Source: Microbulbifer pacificus
GTDB lineage: Bacteria > Pseudomonadota > Gammaproteobacteria > Pseudomonadales > Cellvibrionaceae
Length of the DNA: 64,000 nt
NCBI RefSeq assembly: GCF_033723955.1
Contig: NZ_CP137555.1
Location: forward strand, 1,446,501-1,510,500
Direction of reading: 5' to 3'
Of the stretch, positions 45,054 to 54,432 are shown piece by piece (within the stretch, counting starts at the first letter, position 1; every line of letters starts with the position of its first letter). The notes under the pieces were generated by a model. The model was not told the DNA's origin. It saw only the letters and a list, made by a program, of their open reading frames with translations, and did not search any database. Both the position numbers and the translations under genes were made by a program.

Positions 45054-45097
45054 TTGCAGGCGAACTGTTCCGGAGTTCCTTTCCGGTTCACCTGCAA
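45054..45097. repeat. Nested inverted repeat between the sulfatase and aldehyde dehydrogenase genes
   Basis: TTGCAGGCGAAC (45054-45065) pairs with GTTCACCTGCAA (45086-45097), one mismatch in 12, enclosing CCGGA/TCCGG. It begins 18 bases past the aldehyde dehydrogenase stop but has no T-run. It does not share the core of elements R1-R3. Confidence 0.55.
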
Positions 45098-45114
45098 ACA
45101 GGCTGCTACAATGG

Positions 45115-46572
45115 TCAGCGCGCTAGACGGATCATGATGTCGAGGATCTTTTTGGACGCTTTTCCGTAGGGCGGCATCAGCAGTTTCAGCGGATCCAGCG
45201 GCCCCTGGTAGAACACCGGGCGAAGCTTGGAGAAGGTGATAAAACCCTCGTAGCCGTGGTAATGCCCCATACCGCTCTCACCCACGCCGCCGAAGGGAAT
45301 ATCGTGCTGCGCCACATGCAGCACCGCGTTGTTCACACTCACGCCGCCTGAAATCATGTGCTGGATATAGAAGTCGCTCACGCTGCGGTCATTGGTAAAG
45401 GGGTAGATCGCCAGAGGGCGCGGGCCGCCATTCACGTGATCCACCACCTGCTGGCGGTCGCGATAGGTCATCACCGGCAGCAGCGGACCAAAGATCTCGC
45501 GCTGCATCACCAGCATGTCTGCGGTCACGTTGAGCAAGATATGCGGCGGGAACTTGCGCAGCTTGTCGTCGCGACGGCCCTGACCATTGGAAAGGTCAAT
45601 CGCGGTTGCGCCCTTGGCAACCGCGTCATCCAGGGTTTCCCACAAGCGCTGGTAGGAGCGGTCGTCGATCACCGAGGTGTAATCCTCGCTCTGCAGGTCC
45701 GGGTAAGATTTCCGTACCCGTGCGCGCGCCTTGTCCACAAAGGACTCGACGCGATCCTCCGGCAGGAACAGATAGTCCACGGTGGTACAGATCTGGCCCG
45801 CGTTCAGCAGCTTCCAGAACAGGATGCGCTCGGCAGCGGTGTCGAGGTTGAAGTCCGGCGCCACAATCGCCGGCGACTTGCCACCCAGTTCCAGCGTCAC
45901 CGGGGTGAGGTTTTCCGCGGCGGAGCGCATTACCGCGCGACCGGTCTGGGTGGAGCCGGTGAAAATAAGGTGGTCGAATTTCAGTGCGGAGAACAGAGGG
46001 CCGACGCCGCCACTATCCGCCACGAATGACAATTTTTCCGGTGGAAAATATTCGCTGCTGAGCCGCTGTAACAGCGCGGTCAGGCGCGGCGAGTTTTCCG
46101 ACATTTTCACCATGGCGCGGTTGCCGGCGGCGAACACGCTGGTGAGCGGCGCAAAGCTCAGGTTGGCGGGGAAATTCCACGGTACGATAATGCCGACGAC
46201 ACCCAACGGCTGCGGAATCACCCGGTTGCGGGAGCTGGGGTATGCGGAAATGGCCGCGTGGCGCCGCTGCGGCCGCATCCACTTTTTCAGTTTCTTGATG
46301 GTGTCCTTGATACCGTCGAGCACCACATAAACTTCGCAGAACAGGGTCTCATTGCGCGAGCGATTGCCATAGTCATCGCTGATCGCCTGCGCGATCGCAT
46401 CCTGGTTGTCACTCACCATACGCGACAGTGTGCGCAGGTCCGCCACCCGCTGTGCATACTCGGGAACCGGGTCATCCAGATAGGCTTGTCGCTGTTGCGA
46501 TAGCAACTGTTGCAGCATCGCACCCATTTCTGCTGGGTTGGTCTCATTAATTGACTGGAGGGGCATATTCAT
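45115..46572 (-). CDS. Coniferyl-aldehyde-type aldehyde dehydrogenase
   Basis: NAD(P)-dependent aldehyde dehydrogenase, 485 aa from the ATG at 46570-46572. The branch is that of coniferyl aldehyde/fatty aldehyde dehydrogenases: LKKWMRPQRRHAA, PLGVVGIIVPWNFPANLSFAPL, catalytic Glu in LELGGKSPAI, catalytic Cys in NAGQICTTVDYLFLP, and FGGVGESGMGHYHGYEGFITFSKLRPV (quoted in part) near the end. A hydrophobic C-terminal tail is typical of membrane-associated relatives. It is divergent from the GMC alcohol dehydrogenase, giving an obvious two-step alcohol to acid path. Its upstream carries TTGGCGCG on the coding strand (46653-46646). Confidence 0.92.
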   Translation of the reverse strand: MNMPLQSINETNPAEMGAMLQQLLSQQRQAYLDDPVPEYAQRVADLRTLSRMVSDNQDAIAQAISDDYGNRSRNETLFCEVYVVLDGIKDTIKKLKKWMRPQRRHAAISAYPSSRNRVIPQPLGVVGIIVPWNFPANLSFAPLTSVFAAGNRAMVKMSENSPRLTALLQRLSSEYFPPEKLSFVADSGGVGPLFSALKFDHLIFTGSTQTGRAVMRSAAENLTPVTLELGGKSPAIVAPDFNLDTAAERILFWKLLNAGQICTTVDYLFLPEDRVESFVDKARARVRKSYPDLQSEDYTSVIDDRSYQRLWETLDDAVAKGATAIDLSNGQGRRDDKLRKFPPHILLNVTADMLVMQREIFGPLLPVMTYRDRQQVVDHVNGGPRPLAIYPFTNDRSVSDFYIQHMISGGVSVNNAVLHVAQHDIPFGGVGESGMGHYHGYEGFITFSKLRPVFYQGPLDPLKLLMPPYGKASKKILDIMIRLAR

Positions 46573-46645
46573 AAATCTTTCCCATTCTGGTGATCGAAAA
46601 CTTACCACGGAGAAAAACCCGGTAGTCCGAGAAGTATTCGCGCGA

Positions 46646-46653
46646 CGCGCCAA
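46646..46653 (-). promoter_or_regulatory. Core octamer TTGGCGCG upstream of the aldehyde dehydrogenase
   Basis: TTGGCGCG on the coding strand 74 bases before the start. Neither the ACATATC block nor the GATAAT -10 follows at the spacing seen in the two best sites, so this is a weak member of the set. Confidence 0.35.
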
Positions 46654-46756
46654 CCTGTTTCCCGCGCGTGCCTTCTATACCCATATACCGCCTGTTCCAC
46701 ACAGAACCTGGCTCGCGCCAGGCGTCAATGCGGGCCATGTCGGGATAGGACAAATG

Positions 46757-46806
46757 ATTGGCGCGCGGAACATATCCATATCTGGCCCCACTGCCGGATA
46801 ATCCGG
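46757..46806 (+). promoter_or_regulatory. Three-block activator promoter of the GMC oxidoreductase
   Basis: ATTGGCGCG (46757-46765), 4 bases, ACATATC (46770-46776), then CTGCCGGATAATCCGG (46791-46806) with the -10 GATAAT at 46797-46802. All three blocks and both spacings equal those of the ycf48 promoter. ACAA-N3 precedes the octamer, as at the alkyl sulfatase site. Leader about 105 bases. Confidence 0.72.
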
Positions 46807-46910
46807 TCATCTAACAACAAAAAACACATCGCAGGCATCCTGCTAACCGCCGCGACTGGAACCCAGGCCCACGCCCTGGCAATCCAACGCGTACAGACGG
46901 AGAAGATGAG

Positions 46911-48524
46911 ATGAAGACCGAATTTGATTACATCGTTGTCGGCGCTGGCTCTGCCGGCTCAGTACTCGCCAACCGTCTGTCGGAAAACGGCAAATTTTCT
47001 GTGTGTGTGCTGGAGGCCGGCCCCGACGGCAGTGCCTCGCCGCTGATCAATATTCCCGGCGCCTTTGCCGCGCACATGTTTGTCAAAAAATACAACTGGG
47101 CCTACGACGCCAGGCCAGATCGCAAGCTGCGCAAAGGCTCGGCGATTTTTACCCCCCGCGGCAAGACCCTCGGCGGCAGCTCCGCGGTCAATGGCATGCT
47201 GTACATTCGCGGCCAGAAAGAGGACTACGATGGCTGGGAAGCGCTGGGCAACCCAGGCTGGTCTTACCGCGACCTGCTGCCCTATTTCAAAAAATCCGAG
47301 CACCACGAAAAATTCGCCGGTAGCGACTACCACGGTAAGAATGGCAACCTGAACATTAGCGCACCAGGGCCGGAATACCCGATGTCCGAGGCGTTTATCA
47401 AGGCGGCGCAGCAGGCCGGATTCAACTACACCGATGACTTCAACGGTGCCGAGCAGGAAGGTGTGGGCTACTTCCACCTGAACGTAAAAGACGGCCGCCG
47501 CTTCGGCACCGCCGCGGCCTACCTGAAACCGGCCCGCGCGCGGACCAACCTCACCGTGCTCACCGATGCCCAGGCAAGCCGTATCGTGATGGAGGGGGAG
47601 CGCGCGGTGGGTGTGGAACTCCGCCACAAAGGCACCATGTACACACTGAAAGCGACACGGGAAGTGATCCTGAGTGGCGGTGCGATCAATTCCCCCCAGC
47701 TGCTACAACTCTCCGGTATCGGCGACCCGGAACAATTGAAAGCGGTGGGCATACCCTGCATTCATGCTCTGCCTGGCGTCGGCAAAAACCTGCAGGAGCA
47801 TGTGGATGCCTGCGTACTGGTACGCAGCAAGATCAACAACGGTTTTACCGCGTCTGTCGGCGGCCTGCTGAAAATGCTGCCTGACACGCTCAAATATGTA
47901 GCAAGCAAAAAAGGCAAACTGGCGAAATCCATCACCGAGGCCGGCGGCTTTATCAAATCATCGGACGAAGTGGAACGCCCGGATGTACAGCTGCACATGC
48001 TGCCGCTGCTGTTCGACGACAGTGGCCGCGACCTGAAACTGATGTCACAGCCGGGTTACTCCATACACGTGTGTGTGCTGCGCCCGAAAAGCACCGGCAG
48101 CATCACCCTGCGCAGCGCCAATCCGTTCGACAAGCCGGACATCGACTACAACTTTTTCGCCGATGCGGAAGACCGCAAGGTGATGATCAACGGTATCCGC
48201 CAGGCCCGCCGGATTCTCGCGGCACAGGAGTTCGACGGCTATCGCGGTGAGGAAATTCACCCGGGTGCAGAGCGGGAGAGCGACGAGGAAATTTTTGAAA
48301 AGGTGCAGGAAAAGGTTGGGCTTGTTTACCACCCTGTGGGCACCTGCAAAATGGGTAATGACCCGCTATCGGTGGTGGATTCACAACTGAAGGTGCACGG
48401 ACTAATGGGACTGCGGGTGGTGGACGCCTCCATCATGCCGACCCTGACCAGCGGCAACACCAATGCTCCCACCGTTGCCATTGCCGAGAAAGCAGCGGAT
48501 CTCATTCTTGCGGAGGTCGGTTAA
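46911..48524 (+). CDS. GMC family FAD-dependent alcohol dehydrogenase/oxidase
   Basis: Flavoprotein of the glucose-methanol-choline family, 537 aa, close in length and pattern to AlkJ-type alcohol dehydrogenases and choline dehydrogenase. FAD-binding VGAGSAGSVLANRLSENG at 10-27; PROSITE-like segments GKTLGGSSAVNGMLYIRGQ and SGGAINSPQLLQLSGIGD; catalytic His/Asn region HPVGTCKMG and TLTSGNTNAPTVAIAEKAAD at the end. GGAGAAG lies before the ATG. No signal peptide; probably at the inner face of the membrane, passing electrons to quinone if AlkJ-like. In context it would oxidise the alcohol released by the alkyl sulfatase for the divergent aldehyde dehydrogenase. Confidence 0.93.
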   Translation: MKTEFDYIVVGAGSAGSVLANRLSENGKFSVCVLEAGPDGSASPLINIPGAFAAHMFVKKYNWAYDARPDRKLRKGSAIFTPRGKTLGGSSAVNGMLYIRGQKEDYDGWEALGNPGWSYRDLLPYFKKSEHHEKFAGSDYHGKNGNLNISAPGPEYPMSEAFIKAAQQAGFNYTDDFNGAEQEGVGYFHLNVKDGRRFGTAAAYLKPARARTNLTVLTDAQASRIVMEGERAVGVELRHKGTMYTLKATREVILSGGAINSPQLLQLSGIGDPEQLKAVGIPCIHALPGVGKNLQEHVDACVLVRSKINNGFTASVGGLLKMLPDTLKYVASKKGKLAKSITEAGGFIKSSDEVERPDVQLHMLPLLFDDSGRDLKLMSQPGYSIHVCVLRPKSTGSITLRSANPFDKPDIDYNFFADAEDRKVMINGIRQARRILAAQEFDGYRGEEIHPGAERESDEEIFEKVQEKVGLVYHPVGTCKMGNDPLSVVDSQLKVHGLMGLRVVDASIMPTLTSGNTNAPTVAIAEKAADLILAEVG

Positions 48525-48584
48525 TCGCTCGGATCAACCTCGGTGGCGGTACTGCTACCGGGGGCAACCTTCTCTGATCAGACC

Positions 48585-49604
48585 TCAAGCCGCGTGACTT
48601 ACGCGGAACTCCCCCGGGGTTGATCCTGTCCAGCGCTTGAATGCGCGGTTGAAATTCGCCACCGAGGCAAAGCCCACCAGATACCCGATCTCACCCAGGG
48701 AAAGGTGCGACTGGTCCATATATTCCAGCGCGAGCTTCTTGCGGGTGTGCTCGAGAATTTCCTTGAAGCTGGTGCCCCGCTCCTGCAGTTTGCGCTGCAG
48801 GTTGCGCAGGCTCATGCCGAGATCGTCGGCGATTTCGGCCTGCGATGGTGCACCGAGGGAAAGGCGCTCGTAAATTTTGCACTTCACCAGATTGGCCAGA
48901 TCGCTCCGGTCGATACGGGACAAATATTCGTCCAGCATTTTTTCGTGGCTCTGGGTGAGCACCATATTGTGGGTCATCAGTTTGCGCTGGGCCTGGGCGC
49001 GATCGAAAACCAGTGCGTTGAAATCGCAGTTGAATTGCGGTTCCACACCAAAATATTCCGTCAGGTAATCGTTATCCGGCCGGTCCGCCTGCAGGTACAC
49101 CGCTAGCGGACGCAGGTTCATATCCACGGTTTCCCGAGCAAATTTCACCAGGGTGGCAAGAAAAGCTTCGATCTCTTTGGGGCCGAGTGTCGGGCGCGCG
49201 TTGTCTGCGTAATGCAGCGGGTACATGCGCAACGACAGCCCATCTTTTTCTTCTACCATTTCCACCCGACAGGCATCAGACACGATGCGCTTGTAACGCA
49301 CAATGCGCTGCAATCCGTCTTCCAGAGATGCCGATGACATCATGGCGTAGCCGAGCGCGTGAAACATGCCGGGGTGGAACTGCTCTGCAACCTGCACACT
49401 GAAATCCTGCTTCGGCAGATGCGCGTTGCAGTGGGCAACCAGCTTCACCAGTTTGGACACCGCTATACGTGTGTCCTGGGAATTCAGATCCGCGTCGGTA
49501 ATACCGCTGACCTCGAGCGCTTGTTGCACGTCGATATTGTTCAGCTGCATGGCCTTGGTAATCGGAATTACCCAGCCGCTCAACGCAATGAAATCATCAC
49601 TCAC
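48585..49604 (-). CDS. AraC family transcriptional regulator (paralogue 2)
   Basis: 339 aa from GTG 49602-49604, chosen because GGAGAGG precedes it and the N terminus then lines up with paralogue 1 (Trp at residue 11 in both: SGWVIPITKAMQLNNIDVQQ). Sensor domain includes FHPGMFHALGYAMMSSASLED; the two helix-turn-helix motifs are LGMSLRNLQRKLQERGTSFK and YLVGFASVANFNRAFKRWTG, nearly the same as in paralogue 1. It is divergent from the alkyl sulfatase gene and convergent with the GMC gene. The likely job is control of the sulfatase/oxidation genes, possibly with a different effector from paralogue 1. Confidence 0.92.
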   Translation of the reverse strand: MSDDFIALSGWVIPITKAMQLNNIDVQQALEVSGITDADLNSQDTRIAVSKLVKLVAHCNAHLPKQDFSVQVAEQFHPGMFHALGYAMMSSASLEDGLQRIVRYKRIVSDACRVEMVEEKDGLSLRMYPLHYADNARPTLGPKEIEAFLATLVKFARETVDMNLRPLAVYLQADRPDNDYLTEYFGVEPQFNCDFNALVFDRAQAQRKLMTHNMVLTQSHEKMLDEYLSRIDRSDLANLVKCKIYERLSLGAPSQAEIADDLGMSLRNLQRKLQERGTSFKEILEHTRKKLALEYMDQSHLSLGEIGYLVGFASVANFNRAFKRWTGSTPGEFRVSHAA

Positions 49605-49775
49605 TGACCAACCCTCTCCATCGCTTTGCATTAACGATTCTTCAAGACACTCGTCAATTAAACACGGATTCGTATTTCGGTCGACCCGCATTCTAAATCG
49701 AGTCAGAAGCAACCAACAAAACCGTACACAATTTGTACAAGCGCACCATTTTACTCCTTGTGCGCGCGAGAACAA

Positions 49776-49826
49776 TAGATTGGCGCGCACTGCAATGGTC
49801 ATTTTCGCCGGCCTGCGTAATGTAGG
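49776..49826 (+). promoter_or_regulatory. Partial three-block promoter of the alkyl sulfatase
   Basis: ATTGGCGCG (49779-49787) preceded by ACAA-N3, as at the GMC promoter. CTGC recurs exactly 33 bases after TTGGCGCG (49813), as in the two best sites, followed by a possible -10 TAATGT (49818-49823). The ACATATC block is replaced by GCAATGG. The shared 336-base gap (49605-49940) also serves the divergent AraC gene; nothing else was seen in it. Confidence 0.5.
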
Positions 49827-49940
49827 CATCGACAAATTCAGATACCGCAGGGATATCCGCTGAAATTAAAAAATACATAGACAATCGTCCTATTTTTAAT
49901 TTCCGCGTCGCGAATTGCGGGCCGTAAGCGAGAGAAAAAT

Positions 49941-51917
49941 ATGCTGAAAGTAATGATGGCGTCCGGCCTGGGCGCGCTGATGATGAGCGGTTTCTGCACC
50001 GCCGCAATCGCGAAAACAGAAGCGACCCCGAAGCCCGCCAGTGCCGTGACCCTCGCGCAGCAGCAGGCGGTGCGCGATGAACTGCCGTTTGCCGACCGCA
50101 AGGATTTTGAACTGGCAGAGAAGGGCCTGCTGAAGCGCCCACAAAATGTGGAAATCCGGGATGACCAGGGCAATCTGGTGTGGAGCCTCGAGCAGTACGA
50201 CTTCCTCAGCGGCGAGCAGAGCTACGACACCATCAACCCGAGCCTCGAACGCCAGGCCAAGCTGAACATGCACTACGGCCTGTACAAGGTGACCGACCGG
50301 ATATATCAGGTGCGCGGCTACGACCTTTCCAATATCACCTTTGTCGCCGGCGACACCGGCTGGATTGTGTTCGACCCACTGCTGACGCCGGCCCCGGCGA
50401 AGGCCGCCTTCAAACTGGTCACGGAAAACCTGGGTGAGCGCCCGGTGCGCGCGGTGGTGTACAGCCACGCGCATATCGACCATTTCGGTGGGGTCAAGGG
50501 TGTCGTCAGCCAGCAACAGGTGGACAGCGGCGAGGTGCAGGTCATTGCCCCGCGCGGCTTTATGGAACACGCGGTAAAAGAAAACGTACTGGCCGGCAAT
50601 GCCATGCTGCGCCGCGGCAGCCTGCAGTACGGCAATGTGCTGGCCAAGGGACCGAAGGGTCAGGTGGACTCCGCCATCGGCAAGGGCGCCTCCACCGGCG
50701 TCATCGGCCTGATCGCGCCGACACGCACCATCGACAAGGATGAGGAAACGCTGGTCATCGACGGTATTGAGATGCGCTTCCAGAACACGCCGCACACCGA
50801 GTCCCCCGCGGAGATGAATACGTATTTCCCGCAGTTCAAGGCGCTGTGGACTGCGGAAAATGTGACTGGCACCCTGCATAACGTGTACACGCTGCGTGGT
50901 GCCGAGATCCGCGATGCCCAGGGCTGGAGCAAGTACATCAACCGGTTGATCCACGGTTACGGGAAAGAGGCCGAGGTGATCTTCGCTTCCCACAGCTGGC
51001 CGCGTTGGGGCAACGAGTACCTGCTGGAAGTACTGCGCAAACAGCGCGACATCTACGGCTACCTGCACGACCAGACCCTGAACCTCGCCAACAAGGGCGT
51101 GACCATTAGCGAGATCCAGGACGCGATCACGGTGCCGGACAGTCTCGCCCACGAGTGGTACAACCGCGGCTATCACGGCTCCTACAAACACAACGCCAAG
51201 GGCATCATCAACAAGTACCTCGGCTATTTCGATATGAACCCGGCGAACCTGAATCCGCTGAGCCCCGCGGACTCCGGCCCCCGCTATGTGGAGGCCCTGG
51301 GCGGCGCCGAGGCGGTGATGCAAAAGGCCCGCGAAGCTTTTGATAAGGGCGACTACCGCTGGGCCGCGGAACTGCTGAACCACCTGGTGTTCGCACAACC
51401 GGACAACACCGACGCCCGCCTGCTGCAGGCAGATATTTTCGAACAGATGGGCTATCAGGCAGAAAACATGGGCTGGCGCAACGCCTACCTGGTGGGCGCC
51501 TATGAACTGCGCAACGGCCCACCCACCGGCGCACTGGCGACCCGCGGTGGGCCGGACTTTATCAGCGCCATGTCCACCGAATTGATGTTCGATTTCGTCG
51601 GCGTAAAGCTGGACACAGACAAGGCCGAGGGCAAAGAACTCATCATCAATTTCGTACTGCCGGATCGCGACGAAACATTCCTGCTGGAACTGGCCAATTC
51701 CCACCTGAACAATATCGCCGGCGTGCAGAGTAAAGGCGCGGATGTAACCGTGACCATGAACCGCAGCGACCTCGACAAGCTGTTCACCAAGCAGCAGTCA
51801 TTCCAGGAGCTGGTGAAATCTGGTGCGCTCAAAATGGATGGCGAGCCGCAGGCCTTCATTCAGTTGATGTCGATGCTGGAAGAGTTCCCCTTCTGGTTTA
51901 ACGTCGTCACTCCCTGA
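49941..51917 (+). CDS. SdsA1-type alkyl sulfatase (metallo-beta-lactamase fold)
   Basis: Hydrolyses primary alkyl sulfates such as dodecyl sulfate to the alcohol plus sulfate. 658 aa, the length I recall for Pseudomonas SdsA1, with signal peptide LKVMMASGLGALMMSGFCTAAIA. The binuclear zinc site motif is SHAHIDH at 175-181; other ligands lie in AENVTGTLHNVYTLRG and FASHSWPRWGN. The N-terminal MHYGLYKVTDRIYQVRGYD and the mid-protein dimerisation helices (LSPADSGPRYVEALGGAEAV) fit the family, and the last 120 residues are an SCP2-like domain for binding hydrophobic chains. Divergent from AraC paralogue 2. It would supply alcohol to the GMC enzyme. Confidence 0.94.
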   Translation: MLKVMMASGLGALMMSGFCTAAIAKTEATPKPASAVTLAQQQAVRDELPFADRKDFELAEKGLLKRPQNVEIRDDQGNLVWSLEQYDFLSGEQSYDTINPSLERQAKLNMHYGLYKVTDRIYQVRGYDLSNITFVAGDTGWIVFDPLLTPAPAKAAFKLVTENLGERPVRAVVYSHAHIDHFGGVKGVVSQQQVDSGEVQVIAPRGFMEHAVKENVLAGNAMLRRGSLQYGNVLAKGPKGQVDSAIGKGASTGVIGLIAPTRTIDKDEETLVIDGIEMRFQNTPHTESPAEMNTYFPQFKALWTAENVTGTLHNVYTLRGAEIRDAQGWSKYINRLIHGYGKEAEVIFASHSWPRWGNEYLLEVLRKQRDIYGYLHDQTLNLANKGVTISEIQDAITVPDSLAHEWYNRGYHGSYKHNAKGIINKYLGYFDMNPANLNPLSPADSGPRYVEALGGAEAVMQKAREAFDKGDYRWAAELLNHLVFAQPDNTDARLLQADIFEQMGYQAENMGWRNAYLVGAYELRNGPPTGALATRGGPDFISAMSTELMFDFVGVKLDTDKAEGKELIINFVLPDRDETFLLELANSHLNNIAGVQSKGADVTVTMNRSDLDKLFTKQQSFQELVKSGALKMDGEPQAFIQLMSMLEEFPFWFNVVTP

Positions 51918-51942
51918 TTTACCCGACACACACGGTTCAAGC

Positions 51943-51976
51943 AAAAAAAAGGCGGCCCCAGGGGCCGCCTTTTTTA
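51943..51976. terminator. Bidirectional terminator between alkyl sulfatase and parC
   Basis: GGCGGCCCC-A-GGGGCCGCC (51951-51969) has A8 on its left and T6 on its right, so it can stop both convergent transcripts. Confidence 0.93.
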
Positions 51977-51992
51977 TTCCGTCGGGGTGCGT

Positions 51993-54242
51993 TTATTTTC
52001 GCTGCACTTCGACCTTGTCTACCTTCTGGAAACCGCGTGGCAGCTTGTTGCCGCGACGGCCGCGTTCACCCTGGTAGTGCTCCAGTTCCGAGACCTTGAT
52101 CTTGGTGTGGCGCTTACCGGCGTGGATCACCAGTTGGTCGTCGCCCTCCAGTACCGCGATGCCCACGAGGATTTCCTCGCGGCTGGCCGAGCGGGCCGAC
52201 GGGATGTTGATGATCTTGTTGCCCTTGCCCTTGGCCAGTTCCGGCAGCTCCGACACCGGGAACACCAGCATACGGCCCTCGCTGGAAACCGCCGCCAGCA
52301 GCGCGGCGTCGGGATTCTTGATTTCCTGCGGTGGCAGCACCCGCGCGTTCTGCGGCAGGCTCAGCATCGCCTTACCGGCCTTGTTGCGCGACTGCAGGTC
52401 GGCGAAGGTGGCGATAAAGCCGTAGCCGGCATCACTCGCCAGCAACACCTTCTGGTCGTCGCTGCCCATCAGCAGGCCTTCGAAGGTGGCACCGGAGGGC
52501 GGGTTGATGCGCCCGGACAGCGGTTCACCCTGGCCGCGCGCTGAAGGCAGGCTGTGGGAGGCGATGGAGTAACTGCGGCCGGTGCTGTCGAGCAGCAGCG
52601 CCATCTGGTTGCCCTTGCCATGGGCGGCAAACTTGAAGCTGTCGCCGGCCTTGTAGCTCAGCGAGGTGGGGTCGATATCGTGACCCTTGGCCTGGCGGAT
52701 CCAGCCCTTGTCGGACAGCACCACGGTGATCGGGTCACTGGTGAGCAGGTCGGTCTCGCTGAAGGCCTTGGCCTCCTCGCGCTCGACGATCGGCGCACGG
52801 CGGTCATCGCCGAACTCCTCCGCCGCTTCCAGCAGCTCTTTCTTGATCAGGGTCTTGAGACGGCGCTCACTCTCCAGGGTCTTGGTGAGGGTATCGCGCT
52901 CTTTCTCCAGCTCCGCCTGTTCGCCGCGGATCTTCATTTCCTCAAGGCGCGCCAACTGGCGCAACTTGGTTTCGAGCACGTATTCCGCCTGCACGTCGGA
53001 CAGCTCGAAGCGGCGCATCAGCTCCTGCTTCGGCTCGTCGTGGGTGCGGATGATCTCGATCACCTCGTCGATATTGAGGAACGCGATCAACAAACCGGCC
53101 AACAGGTGCAGACGCTTCTCCACCTTGTCGAGGCGGAACTGCAGGCGACGTCTGGTGGTAACGGTGCGGAAGCTCAGCCACTCGGACAGGATCTTGTCCA
53201 GGGACTTCACCTGCGGGCGACCGTCGATACCGATCATATTCATGTTGACCCGGTAGCTCTTCTCCAGGTCGGTGGTGGCGAACAGGTGGTTCATCACCTG
53301 GTCCAGGTCCACGCGGTTGGACTTGGGCACGATCACCAGACGGGTGGGGTTCTCGTGGTCGGACTCGTCGCGCAGGTCGGCGACCATCGGCAGTTTCTTC
53401 GCCTGCATCTGCGCCGCGATCTGCTCCAGCACCTTGGAGCCGCTGGCCTGGTAGGGCAGCGCGGTGATGACGATATCGCCATCCTCCTTGTTCCACACCG
53501 CGCGCATCTTCACCGAGCCCTTGCCGGTCTCGTACATCTTCTGCATATCCGCGCGCGACGTGATGATCTCCGCCTCGGTGGGCATATCCGGGCCCAGAAT
53601 GTACTCGCACAGCTCGGATACCGTCGCCTTGGGGTTCTCCAGCATATGCACGGTGGCATTCACCACCTCGCGCAGGTTGTGCGGCAGAATGTCGGTGGCC
53701 ATACCCACAGCGATACCGGTGGTGCCGTTCAGCAGGATGTTCGGTACCCGCGCCGGCAGCACCGACGGTTCGTCCATGGTGCCGTCGAAGTTCGGCTGCC
53801 AGTCGACGGTGCCCTGCCCCAGTTCCGACAGCAGCACCTCGGCGTATTTGCCCATGCGGGATTCGGTGTAACGCATAGCGGCGAAGGATTTGGGATCGTC
53901 CGGCGAACCCCAGTTGCCCTGGCCGTCCACCAGCGGGTAGCGGTAGCTGAATGGCTGCGCCATCAGCACCATTGCCTCGTACACGGCGCTGTCGCCGTGC
54001 GGGTGGTACTTACCGATCACGTCGCCCACGGTGCGCGCGGACTTCTTGTGCTTGGCGCTGGCCTTCAGCCCCAGCTCGCTCATGGCGTAGACAATACGGC
54101 GCTGCACCGGCTTCAGGCCGTCGCCGATATTGGGCAGGGCGCGGTCGAGAATCACGTACATGGAGTAGTCCAGGTACGCCTTCTCGGTGTAGGCCGCCAG
54201 ATGCTGGCGCTCGGATGCGTCGTAGACGGAGGGCTCGGTCAT
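51993..54242 (-). CDS. parC: DNA topoisomerase IV subunit A
   Basis: Breakage-reunion subunit of topoisomerase IV, which unlinks daughter chromosomes. 749 aa. The catalytic Tyr125 lies in [10 protein letters not shown]; the quinolone-determining region reads [13 protein letters not shown] with Ser85 and Glu89 (E. coli Ser80 and Glu84), both of the unmutated type. The N terminus [20 protein letters not shown] is typical. The C-terminal half forms the five-to-six-blade pinwheel, starting near [18 protein letters not shown], shorter than in GyrA and without a GyrA box, which distinguishes it. It is a single gene here; parE is not in the window. Confidence 0.97.
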   Translation of the reverse strand: MTEPSVYDASERQHLAAYTEKAYLDYSMYVILDRALPNIGDGLKPVQRRIVYAMSELGLKASAKHKKSARTVGDVIGKYHPHGDSAVYEAMVLMAQPFSYRYPLVDGQGNWGSPDDPKSFAAMRYTESRMGKYAEVLLSELGQGTVDWQPNFDGTMDEPSVLPARVPNILLNGTTGIAVGMATDILPHNLREVVNATVHMLENPKATVSELCEYILGPDMPTEAEIITSRADMQKMYETGKGSVKMRAVWNKEDGDIVITALPYQASGSKVLEQIAAQMQAKKLPMVADLRDESDHENPTRLVIVPKSNRVDLDQVMNHLFATTDLEKSYRVNMNMIGIDGRPQVKSLDKILSEWLSFRTVTTRRRLQFRLDKVEKRLHLLAGLLIAFLNIDEVIEIIRTHDEPKQELMRRFELSDVQAEYVLETKLRQLARLEEMKIRGEQAELEKERDTLTKTLESERRLKTLIKKELLEAAEEFGDDRRAPIVEREEAKAFSETDLLTSDPITVVLSDKGWIRQAKGHDIDPTSLSYKAGDSFKFAAHGKGNQMALLLDSTGRSYSIASHSLPSARGQGEPLSGRINPPSGATFEGLLMGSDDQKVLLASDAGYGFIATFADLQSRNKAGKAMLSLPQNARVLPPQEIKNPDAALLAAVSSEGRMLVFPVSELPELAKGKGNKIINIPSARSASREEILVGIAVLEGDDQLVIHAGKRHTKIKVSELEHYQGERGRRGNKLPRGFQKVDKVEVQRK

Positions 54243-54432
54243 ACTGCGAGAGTCTCGTTATTCTGCGTAAAGAGGGGGATTATGGCGGGAACACGCGGCG
54301 GGTTCAAAGGGCTGCCAGGAGCCAGCCCCCGCAAGATTGCGGATAACGGCAATTTCCTGTTACAACCGTTCCGGCCTGCCATCCCGGTAGCAAAGGTATC
54401 TAACTGCCCCCATCAGCAAGGATGTACAGAAA

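Noticed and set aside
49896..51704. 600-codon minus-strand frame opposite the alkyl sulfatase
   Set aside because: Composition is that of an antisense frame, and the plus-strand protein has all family motifs. The same reasoning removes the long frames opposite parC (52554-54626) and the arylsulfatase (43155-44399).
53800..54010. Quinolone-resistance change in ParC
   Set aside because: Ser85 and Glu89 correspond to the unmutated residues in E. coli ParC.
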